This document shows, one piece after another, positions 44,310 through 55,523 of a stretch of 64,000 bases of DNA (position 1 is the first letter of the stretch; each line of letters begins with the position of its first letter). Under the pieces are notes generated by a model. The model did no database searches. It saw nothing but the letters and a program-made list of their open reading frames with translations, and was not told where the DNA came from. This DNA is from Gerris lacustris. Its lineage: Eukaryota > Arthropoda > Insecta > Hemiptera > Gerridae. The DNA lies in contig OX578276.1 in NCBI GenBank assembly GCA_951217055.1, positions 113,801,313 to 113,865,312 on the forward strand, read 5' to 3'. A program made the translations under genes and the position numbers.

Positions 44310-44700
44310 CTTTCTCATATACGTAGTATTATATAAAGAGAAAGTATTGTGATGGCGCGAAAATTCTATTTTGAGATATTGATGGATTTACACGTTTCGA
44401 GGTTCCTTGAGTCCAAAAAAGTTGTTTTTAATAAATTTCAGACTGTAGTCTGTGAAGACTCGTGGAGAGAGAGAAATTTGGCAAACATGTTCAGAAAAAT
44501 CATGTCCCGAAAAATAAATGTTAGCTCTAAATTGGGGGCGCTACCCCCAAAACTCTGAAAAAAAAACATGAAAAAAATTATTTCTCGAAAACGGTTCCGA
44601 CAATATTGATTAAATGATTCAAAAGTGTAATCCATTTAAATACGATAATAAAGATATAAGTAATAAAAAAATCTAGTTTCCTAGGTATTGATCAAAATAA
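44310..44700 (+). repeat. K-family repeat, partial plus copy
   Basis: AAAGTATTGTGATGGCGCG, GGATTTACACGTTTCGAGG, CTCGAAAACGGTTCCGAC and CCATTTAAATACGA align with 8095-8500. The GTTCGATTCC end is missing. Confidence 0.75.
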
Positions 44701-44837
44701 ATCTGATTTGGTTAAAAATCGGAAATTAAGTCAACAACCACCTGTTAAACCCTTTTTAAATAATGTTTGAAAATAAATAATCAATTAAATGAGATATTAT
44801 GGGATTTAAATACTGTGTTAATATTTATCGTCAGTTA

Positions 44838-45434
44838 CAGACCCCCTCCCAAAAAAGTCAGCCCATCAAAGTAGTGATGTCTACATTGTGGCCAAGTCTG
44901 ATCTTTCTCTTGACCATAACCTCACTTTCTCCAACTTACATGAGCAACACTACTCTTTTACTTTTATTGCTTAACAAGTTTAAGTGCTCTCCTTCTCATT
45001 ACCCACGTAACTCTTATGTGACTACACATGATACTAATGCTGTTCATGTTCAAGATATATTATGACACGCCAATGTCGTGTCATAATATATAAAAATAAT
45101 GTTTATTGATTTCGGATTTTGTTTAAAAAAAAGTGATTTTAATGTTCAAATACAGTTTATGAGTGATATAGTTAACCAAGTATTAGTAAGTTATTACATC
45201 TAAAAGTAATATTAATATTAGAGAAGAAACCGACGCAAAGGGTATTTGTGCTGAGTTTCTAAAACATGTTTTATGCTTCATTCAGAAACTGGCCAAGTGT
45301 TTGGCAATAAAAATGAAAGAGTAGTCTTACTCATGAAAGTAGGAGTGAAATGAGGTTATGGACTAAAGAAAGAGCAGACTAGGCCACAATGTAGATACTA
45401 GTTTGATAGGCTAACATTTTTGGGTTGGGGTCTG
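44838..45434. mobile_element. Foldback (long inverted repeat) element, about 0.6 kb
   Basis: The outer end CAGACCCCCTCCCAAAAAAG (44838) is mirrored by TTTTTGGGTTGGGGTCTG (to 45434). Inside, CTACATTGTGGCCAAGTCTG, ACCATAACCTCACTTTCTCC and ATGAGCAACACTACTCTTT in the left arm match the complement of the right arm over about 140 bp. At the junction is a perfect 15-bp-stem hairpin ATATATTATGACACG-CCAATGT-CGTGTCATAATATAT (45055-45091). The right arm is longer by an AT-rich insert. CAG...CTG ends are hAT-like, but no target duplication is evident. The 88-codon frame over the left arm is chance. Confidence 0.8.
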
Positions 45435-45559
45435 GACCTTGGCTCATTTTTCACGGTTAGAGTTTTGCTTAGGAATCATTCCTTTTTGCTGGCTTTAGCA
45501 TCAATTGCGTCGACTTGATTTTTTATGAGGCACTGGAGGGAGCAAGGCTACTGTATTTT

Positions 45560-45850
45560 CCCAAATATTCGGTACTTCTTTAGATTGTTCTGATTGTTAC
45601 TCCCCTATGCTTGTTTAGAATATAAATGACTTTGAATTGATAACTATTAGGACAAAGGGATGTTTATTCCAATGCATTTTGGAAGGGCATCTTTTTTTAA
45701 GGCCTTCTTTTTTTCCAACTTCTTTTTTTAAGGGGAGTATCAGTCTAAAGAAGAACATTTCGTACACCCTCTTTAGATTGTTACTCCCCTCTGTTTTTTT
45801 TTAATAAGGAGAGTAACAATTAAAAGAAGTGCCAAATATTCATTAAACCG
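45560..45850. repeat. Repeat with ATTGTTACTCCCC ends
   Basis: GATTGTTACTCCCCTATG, GACAAAGGGATGT, AGGGGAGTATCAGTCTAAAG and TTTAGATTGTTACTCCCCTC recur in the same order at 60930-61160. The ends are partly inverted (TTACTCCCC and GGGGAGTA). Confidence 0.6.
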
Positions 45851-45859
45851 ACAAAGAAT

Positions 45860-46560
45860 AATAACCCGGGTATTTAATATTTTCCATGAGTAATATGATT
45901 TTACAAATCGATACAAACGTACATTTACCATTTTTTTTAAAAAATAAATAATTGATGAAACAGCCTTAAACGTGACACGGCACTCGGGATAAAGTTTCTC
46001 TCCTGTTCTCAGCAAATAAGACGAATTTATAAAATAATAAATAATCGATTTAAAGAGCATTAGTGTGAGATTTGAGCCATCCAATTAGAATTAAAATTGC
46101 TCAATAATGTCGGGCATTATAAGAGATCAAAGCCAAAAATTGAAAATAGTAAGCAATTCTAGCTCTTGCTAAGGTACAACCGATGGAGGAACGAAAAAAG
46201 TCATAGAATCAAACTTTTACCTCTTTTAAAATAAGTAGCTGATACAATCTGATTATCGATACGATTTACCGTTAATTCATAAAAAATCCTTAACAAAGGA
46301 ATTTTTCCTGTCACTTTCTCGGCTATAGCTACAAGCGTGCCAAATTTAAAGGTTCTTACTATTCTCGAAGTTGCTTATAATTTTGATGATATTCAGTCAG
46401 TTACAAAAATGTCAAACTTTAAAACACTCCCCGGTTTAAAAGGTTAAATATTACCGGATCAATTTTTTACAGTGTCCTATGCTACTTGAGTAGCACGAAG
46501 TGCTAGGTTTGATTAGTAGAATCGAATACTTGCAATCACGAAATATGCTCCATGTCTGTG
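45860..46560. repeat. M-family repeat, minus copy, and AT-rich flank
   Basis: 45960-46290 matches 42510-42860 in the same orientation (GTGACACGGCACTCGGGA, GTTCTCAGCAAATAAGACGA). 46290-46560 has no recognisable content. A 103-codon minus frame here has no family features. Confidence 0.5.
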
Positions 46561-46881
46561 TATCTGTGTATCTGTGTATCTGTGTGTGTCTGAAACGTAC
46601 GACGATAACTTGAGTAATAGTTGACCGATTTTGATGAAATTTGGTACACATGTTCATTTTACCAATGCTCTGGACGAGTTCGTTGGACAACGTTGTCTGC
46701 CCAAGCGTTCGCGCGCAACGCTCGCGTAAACGTGCACTTTAAAATTAAAATTGGAATTTTAGGACGGGAAAATATTCTACCTTTATTTATTCGATGAGAC
46801 AAACATTTTTTCAAATAACATTTTGTAGTAAAACCAACAGCCACACCGCTATGAATTAATAAAGATCGTTAAAACTATTAA
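46561..46881 (+). repeat. Core-module repeat, left part
   Basis: An octamer-like TCTGTGTA tract, then the module shared by HP1 and CGTCAC repeats (GACGATAACTTGAGTAATAG, GAAATTTGGTACACATGTTC, GCGCGCAACGCTCGCG). It is split at TTAA by a MITE and continues at 47681 with AGCTGGCCTAAACGTTTAAA. Confidence 0.75.
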
Positions 46882-47676
46882 AGGTGCGAATTCTCTGGTG
46901 AGTGACTTCCTGGAAGTTGACGCTCGGCTTGACTTTTATTCGGCGATGGTCAGAAGGGACGGCTATCGAGAGGTAGGGGTGTCACTTCTGCTACGGCTGC
47001 GGTTCCTACGTCCACCGTCACTTTTATTTCAGCTTCGGCATTGATTCTGGATATTAATGCGTTGTTTAATTGTTTTAGGAAGATAAATGCATAATATAGT
47101 CAATATAATCGCCATATAACCATATAACGCTAAAACCGAATTAGATAAGATACATTTTTGTTGTAATATAAACCTCGATCGTCCTAGATTTTAGATTATC
47201 AATTATTTCTACAGAAATAATAATAATTATAAAAAATTAAAAAATTAAAATAATAAAATAGCTTCAACTGCATTTTGTGAATGTAGTAATATAAATCTAA
47301 ATGAATTAGTAAATGCGTATAAATGAAAAGTAATTAATTAAAAATAATAATTCATTTGTGCTAGTGTTTTTGGCCTGTCCCTCTATGTTCATTTCGCCAA
47401 ATCACATTACTTTTTCATATGAATATAGTATGCAAAAAAGAATAAAAGTAACGTCGGACGTCCCGACCGCTGGAAATCAAACCACAACTGATCGGGGACG
47501 CGACTTCTGCACAGCTCGACCGTCGGGCGGTCGGGACGCAGCAGAGGAGACGGCTCCTGTCATTTTACCTATGTTTTGACTGGGCAGCGCCAGCGTCAGG
47601 TTTGATTCGGGGCATGTAAATAAAAGTCACGTCGAGCGTCAACTTCCGGGAAGTCACGCACCTGAGAATTCGCACC
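46882..47676. mobile_element. TTAA-flanked MITE, 795 bp
   Basis: About 60-bp terminal inverted repeats, left GGTGCGAATTCTCTGGTGAG and right (complement) GGTGCGAATTCTCAGGTGCG, continue through TGACTTCC and GGAAGTTGACGCTCG on both sides. They are flanked by TTAA (46878-46881 and 47677-47680). Related repeats read TTTATTAAAGCGGACC uninterrupted, giving the empty site. TTAA duplication suggests mobilisation by a piggyBac- or Kolobok-type transposase. The interior is much richer in CpG than the surroundings and has an inner inverted pair CGTCCCGACCG/CGGTCGGGACG. No transposase. Confidence 0.85.
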
Positions 47677-47680
47677 TTAA

Positions 47681-48584
47681 AGCTGGCCTAAACGTTTAAA
47701 GATGTGCGGTTAGAGGAATAGTAAGAATGCAGGGTGGTTCCCTTACTACTAGCCGCTGTAGTACTACATACTATACCCATTATCTATCAACTCATCATGA
47801 TTCATGATTATCTATTTCTTCAATATTCAATACATATTTATTACTATATGCTCGCTTCAATAATAGAGCCACACGATGCCTAGTCTATCTATAAAGTCCA
47901 TCATGAGGAAGCAGAGATATGAGGGTGAGGAAAACCGGTTGAATTGGTTCAAGTAAAGATACACACTGCATGCTTACTGCAACTAAGCCTTGCGCACTGC
48001 CGTATACTCAGATATGAGAAAGTTTTATTTGATTTATCGGACCGATTTTTTAAATAATAAAGCGTTTGGGACCAGAAGATGTAATTTTTTTAAGCCAGAC
48101 TATATTAAAAACAGTTTAAGTACTTCATAATAAATATTCAGAAAATTTTTTTTTTTTTAAGTTATACAAATAACTATAACAGCTCTCTTCCAAAAGACGT
48201 TTATTTATAAATACTTAAGGCTCTGTCGCGAAAACAATATTATGCCGCCCTTGAAGTTGAAGTTAATATTGACAATCTTAAAAGCTGAAATCCTGGAATA
48301 TTTCCTTTAAAATTCTTTAACATTATAAAAAACTATGGGCCTTAAATCGAGAAAACTTGAAATTAAAAACATTTTTTTTTAATACATACATACAAATATC
48401 TTTATATCTCTAGCACTAGTTCTTTACTCTAATTCCATACAATTTTCATTATAAAGTCCCCCCCCCCCTTCCCATTATATAATAGGGAATTATTTTTAAT
48501 ATTAAGGGGTACATTATTAAGAGGATGAAAAAGAAGATAAGATTTAAAGTATATCAATAATTATACACTTTCTCAACTCAAAAA
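47681..48584. repeat. Right part of split repeat, then AT-rich DNA
   Basis: 47681-47960 continues the CGTCAC-type tail (CTCATCATGATTCATGATT, TATATGCTCGCTTCAATAAT). 48016-48050 has the GAGAAAGTTT/GGACCGATTTTTT word also seen at 8672. The rest to 48584 is AT-rich with a C-run at 48458. Confidence 0.55.
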
Positions 48585-49117
48585 AATAGACTGCCAATTG
48601 GTGTGGCTCATAGCTTCCTCGCATCCTATCACGTAAATTATTGATTTTTTGATTTTAGAAGCCATTATTGTCTAATTAGTTTAATTGTTTCCCCCGTATT
48701 TTCAATCTGACAAAACTGTATTGATTTTATACATGAATTCACGTATCAATTTAGAATTTAGCAAAAGTTGAAGAGCGCCGACGGTTAAAATTAATCTGGG
48801 GCTATCTGCGGGTTACTTTCTTTTAAACTATAAAAGTTTCATACAAATCAGTTGAGTACTTTTGAAGCTATAGATTTAAATAAATATATGTTTGTGCCCA
48901 TGTGGAAGAGAATAATTATAGGCGCAGAAGGTTGAAACTTATATGGAACCAACAATGGGCTAATTATGACCTACCATCCAAATTTCATTGAAATCGGACG
49001 GGTAGTTTTTAAGATATATTGGTTCGCAAAAATTGAGTGACAGACCGACAGACAGACACGGAACAAAAACATGTTCCCTAATATCTGAAACGGATTTCTG
49101 CCTTGGAATTTTTGAAA
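48585..49117 (-). repeat. HP2 repeat, minus, hairpin end missing
   Basis: 3' tail GACTGCCAATTGGTGTGGC, HP2 middle (ACCATCCAAATTTCATTGAA, AGAAGGTTGAAACTTATATGG) and GAAACGGATTTCTGCCTTGG. It ends abruptly against the next repeat at 49118. Confidence 0.75.
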
Positions 49118-50346
49118 TTAAGCATACCCGTTATATAATTATGATTTTGTTTTCGACTACAGGGGTCTCTGGTTCGATTCCCCTAGGGGTCACAATGATT
49201 TTTATCGTTAATAACGACAAGGTTAATTATATTTTTTCAGGAAATTTTCATCAACCCACCATAAGATATTACCTAGCATGAATTATTTCAAAATTTTAGA
49301 ACCAGCCATTATATTATAGTGGTTTCATTTTAGCGAATTTTCGAGGAAAATTAAGCTATTAGCTATTGCAATGGCTTCAAAAAATTTTTAATGCAATTTC
49401 TGAAAATTTTCTCCATGGAAATCCGTTTTAGACCATTCTGAATCGATGCCTAAAATTTTACATTTTATTATATGTATATTATGTGTCTCCCCTTAGGATG
49501 CACTTAAAAATTTTAAAATGTCAATAATATCAGAAGAAAGGATGAGTTCGTTGGCCAGAATTGTCCCCTAAGATTCCATTTAGGGGTCAAATTTTGACAA
49601 TTTAGGGTCAAAAATAACATAAAAACATGTTTTCTCCATTTTACCCCCCTCTTATATGAAGATATGACAAAAGTGTACAAAACAACAATTACTGTACTCA
49701 TAAAGAGCTTTCCAATGACATGCATCTTGAAGGGTAAATACTATTTTGACTTTTGTACCCCGTACCCCAGTGTACCAAAATTTCTTTTCACCCATCCAAA
49801 TTCTAAACAAAAATTTTCCTATATTATCATAAGTCAATAATACGCAGATTTCTTTGAAAATTCGCTCATTAAGTCATGGTGCATGACTGGACTTTTTTCA
49901 TATATAGCTTTCATTTGTTACACCACTCAAAATTTAAAACAAAAAAACATTTCGGGCGCACTTAACATGTGCGCCCATAAACTTGGCAATTTTTAAAAAT
50001 TGGGAATGCCCTCCTGGAATTTTCATCGCTCCACAATAAGGTATTAACATGAATTATTTAAAAAAAATGTAGTACCAGCCGTTATATAAATATTTGTAAC
50101 CTACTATTCAGCAGCTTTCATTTGATACCCCAATCGACAATTAAAAAAATTTAAATTTTTGAGTTTACTACATTTTAACGAATTGAGCATGAGCATATGT
50201 AATTTTAACCTGAGTATATTTTTCCTATGGTTGGGTAAAAAAGTTTTAAATTTCAGCTCTTTAGCTTAAACGTGGCGTATGAACCAAAGAGCGATGGACC
50301 GACGGACACACCCTAAGGGTTTCGAGAAGTATCTACGAAACACTAA
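49118..50346 (+). repeat. Second copy of the element that hosts the gypsy insertion
   Basis: Same order as 11700-17038 without gypsy: AAGCATACCCGTTATATAAT, GGTTCGATTCCCCTAGGGGT (49161-49180), AACATGAATTATTT and CAGCTTTCATTTGATACCCC, ending TCTACGAAACACT. A piece of the Helitron-like family lies inside in reverse (about 49630-49790, GTACCCCGTACCCCAGTG). Confidence 0.65.
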
Positions 50347-50989
50347 AAAGGTTAGAAAGAATGTTCTTTATCGAAAATGAAAAAAAAAAAAAAAACAGCT
50401 CTTTTTAAAATATACAATCCTTGTTAATAATATATTACTTTGCCAATGATGTTCAATTAAAAGCCTCTACCTTGAGGTTCACTAATAGTTAAAGGGAAGA
50501 ATCCCTTGAGCTTTAAGATAAACACCAGACTCTATCGGATGCTCGAGCCTGAGCAAAGCACACGGCTCAACAGTGTTTTGTAGTTGTTGAAAAAGAACTT
50601 AAAAGCATTTAGGGCCGTATTTTCAAACTCGGTTTAAACTGAGATTAAATTTAGATTTAAAATAGAAATGGTATTCTCCAAACTCGTTCAATCATGTCCA
50701 ATGCGGGGAGGAAGATAATGTTGTAGCCAGGGTTTAGGATTTATATGTAAATATATATATATAAAAAAAAACACACCCTAAATGTATTACTATTTTATAT
50801 CCAATCAGAAAAAATGGCATATTATTTAGTCACTTTATTCACAATTGATAACTTGATTAACTAACCATAATATTTGAATATCACATTAATCTTCATTGAA
50901 ATTATTTTCTCTTGTTATTAATATATTTTGATTGTTGTCCCTTCCCATAACTATTACTTATTTAATGCAAACAAGTTACACATGTCGTT
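50347..50989. other. AT-rich gap
   Basis: No gene; A-run at about 50383-50397. Confidence 0.4.
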
Positions 50990-51375
50990 TTAAACTTCTA
51001 TCGGCTCCTACATTAAAAATCACAACTCAGTACACAAAACAAACTTCTTATATATTACACCATAATAAACCCCATATGGACATATTATGGCATCGAATTA
51101 TGAGGTTGTACCAAGCGCTCTAACTCCTACCGTATCCAATCCCTTCAGTCTAAAATCCTCAGGAAAATAACTAGTGCTCTCTATTTTGTTTCCAACCTCA
51201 TCCTTCATCATAACGACCTAAATATACCTTTTGTTTCTGACCTAGCCTCCTCCAGGTATCAATCCTTTCACGATTCTGTACCCCATCATCTTAATCCTTT
51301 AGTCCGACTCCTAACTTCTAATTTCATCACTGGAAATCCTCCCCTGAAAAGGCAGTGGCCACACAATTTATTAAA
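50990..51375 (+). pseudogene. Jockey-like non-LTR retrotransposon ORF2, C-terminal remnant
   Basis: The frame around 51045-51375 reads YYTIINPIWTYYGIEL, then a TGA where the family has Trp, then GCTKRSN and YRIQSLQSKILRKI. After that come ALYFVSNLILHHNDLNIP, SSRYQSFHDSVPHHLNPLV and KRQWPHNLLN, ending in TAA. This is the thumb and C-terminus of a Jockey-clade reverse transcriptase, normally active in target-primed reverse transcription. Upstream, LLSAPTLKITTQYTKQ in a shifted frame indicates at least one frameshift. It is non-functional, and the 3' tail is the AT-rich AAATTAAATTTAAAAATAAA region. Same family as the 23219-23362 fragment. Confidence 0.8.
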
Positions 51376-51779
51376 TTAAATTAAATTTAAAAATAAAAAT
51401 AAATGCATAATTAGATATCATATTGTACCCATTTCGTTAATTGTGAGTGTTATCACTGGAAAGTTTCTCGCATCTTGATTACCATGCCATTTATATCCTA
51501 AATATCATTATTACTTATACTTATAACAGTGTACTATTGTAGGTTTAATATAAAAATAGTAGTAGTAGTAGTAGTAGTCTAGTACTTCCTACTAGAACGG
51601 GTAGGACGAACCACTTGTTCGAACCTTGCAATTAGGCCATCATTTAGGCCCTTTTTACACCCCGTGGTGGAGAGTTCCAGCTACTTCACACATCATCCAT
51701 TTGTACATTGTACCGCCGAAGCGAGTATGGTGTGGTTATTAGTAAGCTATATAAGCGTGCGTCATGGTGTGGTCATTAG

Positions 51780-53286
51780 CAGAGACGGGAAAAATTTTTT
51801 GTCATAAAATAGCCATTTTACGCATAAACGTCATAAAATAGGGGTTTCTTGGAATAAACGTCATAAAATGGCCTTTTTTGCCACATGTTTAGCAAAAAGA
51901 TTTTTTTTTTAAAAAAGAAAATTTTTAAACTGAACATTCGTGGTCCGGTTCTAGGTAAAAGTGTAGTTCAAACAAAAAAAACCCTTACACCAGCTTAGTG
52001 AAAGTCCTGGGCTCTTAATTCCCTGACCACTTTCGGATTAACTAATGCGCTTATGCATACCTACAACCAGGGGGGCACCGACGGTCATCCCTAATTCCAA
52101 ACTAGGGCTCCTTATCGGCTCCTTCTTGGAACAACTCCTCCAATTAGAATCAAGGAACTTCAAGATATATTCTCCAATCAGCCAATAGTAAACCCATTGG
52201 ATTGGGCAGTCTCCTGATTAGCTGTTCCATAATTAAAATTTTTGTATATATTCATGGCAAGGGAGTAGAATGATTAATTGCTCATTTGATGACCAGTAAC
52301 ACGAATAAGAAAGATTGATTCTACTCGTGTCAGAATGCCGAAAACTCCTGCAAACAAATTAGCGCTTAAGCGTAAGTGGGTGTCAGAGGTGAAACATTCT
52401 TCTGTAAGCCATGTGATAAACAGGGAAGTGCTACACCTACATTTTATCTGAAGTCTTCAAGGTCTTGGCTTCATTGGATGCTGGAGAGGCGCGGTCAATT
52501 CATAATGCAAAATAAGCCCTAAAAGCTCCAGGACTGGAGACCCACCTGAACTACATCAACGTCATCTTCGGGACATTTCCTGACATAATAGGAGGTCTGC
52601 AAAAACAGGATATGCTATTTCCAAACGGCGTCGAAAAAATCAAGACCCTTTGCAGTACCGATTGGGTTGGAAGAGTGGGGGAAAAGGTGATAGAAGAGTT
52701 GACTGCTGTTCTCTCAAGGGCTGTTCTCCTGGGGCGTCCAGGCCATAGTTGCCATAGCGGATGGCGGATTTTTTTGATCCGCCATCTTAAATTAAGATGA
52801 CGGTCACTTCTATTGAAAATACTGCATGACGGAATGCCCGGTAAAGCAAAAGCAAATGACGTGTCATGCATAAAATTTGCTCCCACATCATCTGCCGACG
52901 TCGAAAGGTCTTTTCCCAAGTTTAAAATTCTACTGACGGAGAAAAGAACCAATTTAACGCTGGATAATATAGAACAACACATGTTTATTTTTTACAATGT
53001 TGAAGCATTCTGCGAATTATTATTATTTATTATATATTGTAAATATAATTTTGCATTTATGAAGTATTCAAATCTTTTTGGAACTGTTTCCCTCCAAAAT
53101 AACGAAACACTTCATATAGAGGCTAAATTTTCACAGTGAAAATAAACGTCATACTTTTGGCTAAAAGGTCATAAAACAACCGATTTTCTAAAATAAAGGT
53201 CATAAAACAGGATAATAAAAGTCATAAAAGTCATAGAATAAAGGTCATGAAATGGAAAAATAAAAGTCATAAACGTCCCGTCTCTG
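51780..53286 (+). mobile_element. hAT transposon, decayed, 1507 bp
   Basis: Terminal inverted repeats CAGAGACGGGA (51780-51790) and TCCCGTCTCTG (53276-53286) with an 8-bp duplication GTCATTAG (51772-51779 and 53287-53294). The uninterrupted site is visible in the other SINE copy at 39664-39671. The terminal regions are rich in repeated GTCATAAAA words on both sides. Confidence 0.92.
52335..53000 (+). pseudogene. hAT transposase remnant (CGBP1-like C-terminus)
   Basis: ATG at 52335 opens MPKTPANKLALKRKWV, as in hAT proteins with an N-terminal BED-type zinc finger, but the finger is missing and a stop follows at about 52448. Further on, PDIIGGLQKQDMLFPNGVEK and GRVGEKVIEELTAVLSR, then after a frame change APTSSADVERSFPKFKI and KRTNLTLDNIEQHMFIFYN. 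The last piece is the C-terminal hAT dimerisation region. Large deletions have removed the catalytic core, so it is inactive. It resembles the CGG-repeat-binding-protein-1-like hAT group. The long minus-strand frame at 52551-52982 is its shadow. Confidence 0.75.
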
Positions 53287-53575
53287 GTCATTAGTAAGCT
53301 ATATAAGCGTGCGTCAAAGCGTGGGGGAAGAGTCTCCATAAAGGGTGTCCCTCGCCCTGCTCCGTCCTTGAACCATAGATACAAATTACATCATCATGAC
53401 ACGGATCTGACCCACATCAAAGAGTGGGGGAGGGTGTCCCTCGCCCTGCACCGTCCGCGATTCATTGATGCAATTCAGAGTATCATAGCACGTGATCCAA
53501 CCCACGACCTCGAGGTTGCCTCGACTTATTGATAGCTGAGCGAGCGCCTTAAGACGCTCAGCTACCCTGACTCCC

Positions 53576-54639
53576 TAATATAAAAATAAATCGAAAAAAA
53601 AAAAAAAAAAATCTTTAGTTATTAATGTTTTGATTGTTGTCCCTTTTCATAGCTATTACTTATTTAATGCAAACAAGTTACACTTGTAAATATTGTTATC
53701 AAAAATAATTCCTCAATTACTGCTAGTCATGTAAGGGAAATAGAATTCATAGATAGTAATAATTGTTATCTGTGTTATCAACTCCTTTATCTTAACCTCT
53801 TTTGAAGTTGGATTTGGTTAAGTTAACTTGATTAGAGTAACATTTTTAAAATTTTGAAGTTTTACAGTTACAAATTATAACCAGAGACAGAGAGTAGAGA
53901 CAGTCATAGAATAGCTATGGAATTTTAGATAAATTATTCCCAAACCGGATTGACAATAACCACCCAAGGTTAGATTATAAGAATTTATAGCAAGAACAGG
54001 ATGGAATACTAATTTTCTAGTGAACCCCCAAAGAGGGGTCGAAAAATTGCAAAAGTGAGCCTTAAATTTTTCCTTTAGACCCTACAATTAATAAGATTAA
54101 TATACAAGGAAACAAACCGTACTACTTACTTTATTTATCTTAACGAAAAGCTTGGTTCAAAAAACGATTTAATATACTTTAGTTGACCTAAACCAAATAA
54201 ATAAATGATGAATCGAGAAATCTAAGAACAGTTTTAACTTAAGAATAAAGTTATATCTACTTAGTAAAACTGTAAATAAAAATACGGCACAAAAAAAGCA
54301 CAAGGATTGAGGGCCTGGTATGATTCAGGGACTTGGCCAGAGATCAGGACGGATAGAAACGGTGGACCCCTGAACGCCCTATGATATTATAAGGAGCTAA
54401 ATAACTAGGGCACGTCAGCTAAAGTCAAGTGTATTCAATTTAAAAAATAAAAATATGAATTCCTTGGATATTAATATAATCTTTAAAAATAAATTAGTTT
54501 CCTAGTTTTTATTAACTTAAAATTGACTATAGTTACTAGCCAAGGCTAAAAATATTCTACTAGTTTTATGTTATGAAGTATTTAAAATTAAACTAGAAAG
54601 CTCTTTAAGTTTATAAACCTAATAAAACATAATCATTTT
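53576..54639. other. AT-rich non-coding stretch
   Basis: No supported feature. A-run at 53597-53611. An isolated GC-richer patch at 54305-54420 has no coding frame of interest. Confidence 0.4.
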
Positions 54640-55040
54640 AGGTTTCTGTACGAAGTATGAAAAGAAACCTCATATAACGGCTCTGTCTGTCTGTCCGTTG
54701 GTGTCTGCCCAATTACTATAGCTAGGAACATGAAATTCGGCACACAGGTGCATCTCGGCATTTGACTTTTTGGAGTTTTCACACATAATATTTTCAAGGT
54801 GGCGGCCAATATGGCGGGCGACTAAAAAAAAGTTTTTAGTCACCATGACATGTTATACATCAATTTAAAGGTCTTGAAGTGTAAAAAAAGAATATGAACT
54901 ATTAAACAAACTATTAAAATTTTACACTTATAATTTTAACTTGATCGTACAGATACCGGCGATTCTCGCCTCACGTACTTACGTGAAGCATACTTAGCGT
55001 TCTTAAAGGAACTTTAATTTTAGGGTCCGTAGGCAAAAAC
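54640..55040 (+). repeat. Repeat with CTGT tract, joined to an AGGGTCCGTAGGC end
   Basis: AGGTTTCTGTACGAAGTATG, CTCTGTCTGTCTGTCCG, ACATGAAATTCGGCACACAG and GGCGGCCAATATGGCGGGCG. At 55022-55034 is the AGGGTCCGTAGGC terminus. Confidence 0.5.
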
Positions 55041-55362
55041 GAGGCCCCTTATGCACACCTGCGCTCGTCTACAACCCACCTGATCTCCGAAAGTACCCAA
55101 CGTATAAATTTAAAACTTAGCAGTTATAACATGTGTAATAATTCAAACACAGAAAAATGATAGGGAAGCTCAAATAAAACATCCCTAAAAAACTAGAGGG
55201 TTTTTAAAATTAGTTAAAAGGATATTGACGAGTACAAATATAGGTATATTTGGTTTCGTCATTGTGCAAATTTTTTTTTGAGCCATGTGTCCTTGAAAAT
55301 TTTGTTTTTCGTGTTCCCCCTCTATTTTTGACAAATCATCGAAAAAATAATAATTGGTATTC

Positions 55363-55399
<37 letters not shown>

Positions 55400-55523
55400 T
55401 TTTAAGGAATTTTTCATACGTAGCATATTTTGTGAGAGAAACATACCCCCCTTCCCCCTCTTTAATTAACAACTTTCATCCAATAAAAGAAAGCGCGGAA
55501 GTCACACTAATTGGCTGACTATT
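55041..55523. other. AT-rich gap with A-run
   Basis: Run of about 28 A at 55370-55397. No gene; the 95-codon minus frame crosses that run. Confidence 0.5.

Larger units (their letters stand above)
51560..53575 (-). mobile_element. tRNA-derived SINE interrupted by a hAT element
   Basis: The SINE body is at 51578-51779 and 53287-53575, with an AGTAGT trinucleotide tail at 51559-51577. On the minus strand it starts at about 53575 with GGGAGTCAGGGTAGCTGAGC, GTCTTAAGGCGC (A-box) and GGTCGTGGGTTGGATCACG (degraded B-box). Relative to 39505-39860 this copy has two internal tandem duplications: GGTGTCCCTCGCCCTGC occurs twice (about 53343, 53430), and ATTAGTAAGCTATATAAGCG occurs before and after the hAT element. 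Confidence 0.75.

Noticed and set aside
44799..45065. 88-codon hydrophobic protein
   Set aside because: Lies across the left arm of the foldback element and runs into its central hairpin. The right arm does not preserve the frame.
45773..46084. 103-codon minus-strand protein
   Set aside because: Covers an M-family repeat; the matching region at 42.5 kb does not keep the frame.
49161..49180. tRNA gene at GGTTCGATTCCCC (also 8548)
   Set aside because: Only a T-arm-like word; no A-box, acceptor stem or anticodon arm could be placed.
52551..52982. 143-codon minus-strand frame as a gene
   Set aside because: It lies antisense to the recognisable hAT transposase remnant and has no family features.
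53597..53611. Poly-A tails as processed pseudogene ends (also 29278, 55370)
   Set aside because: No transcript-like sequence or target duplication next to the A-runs.
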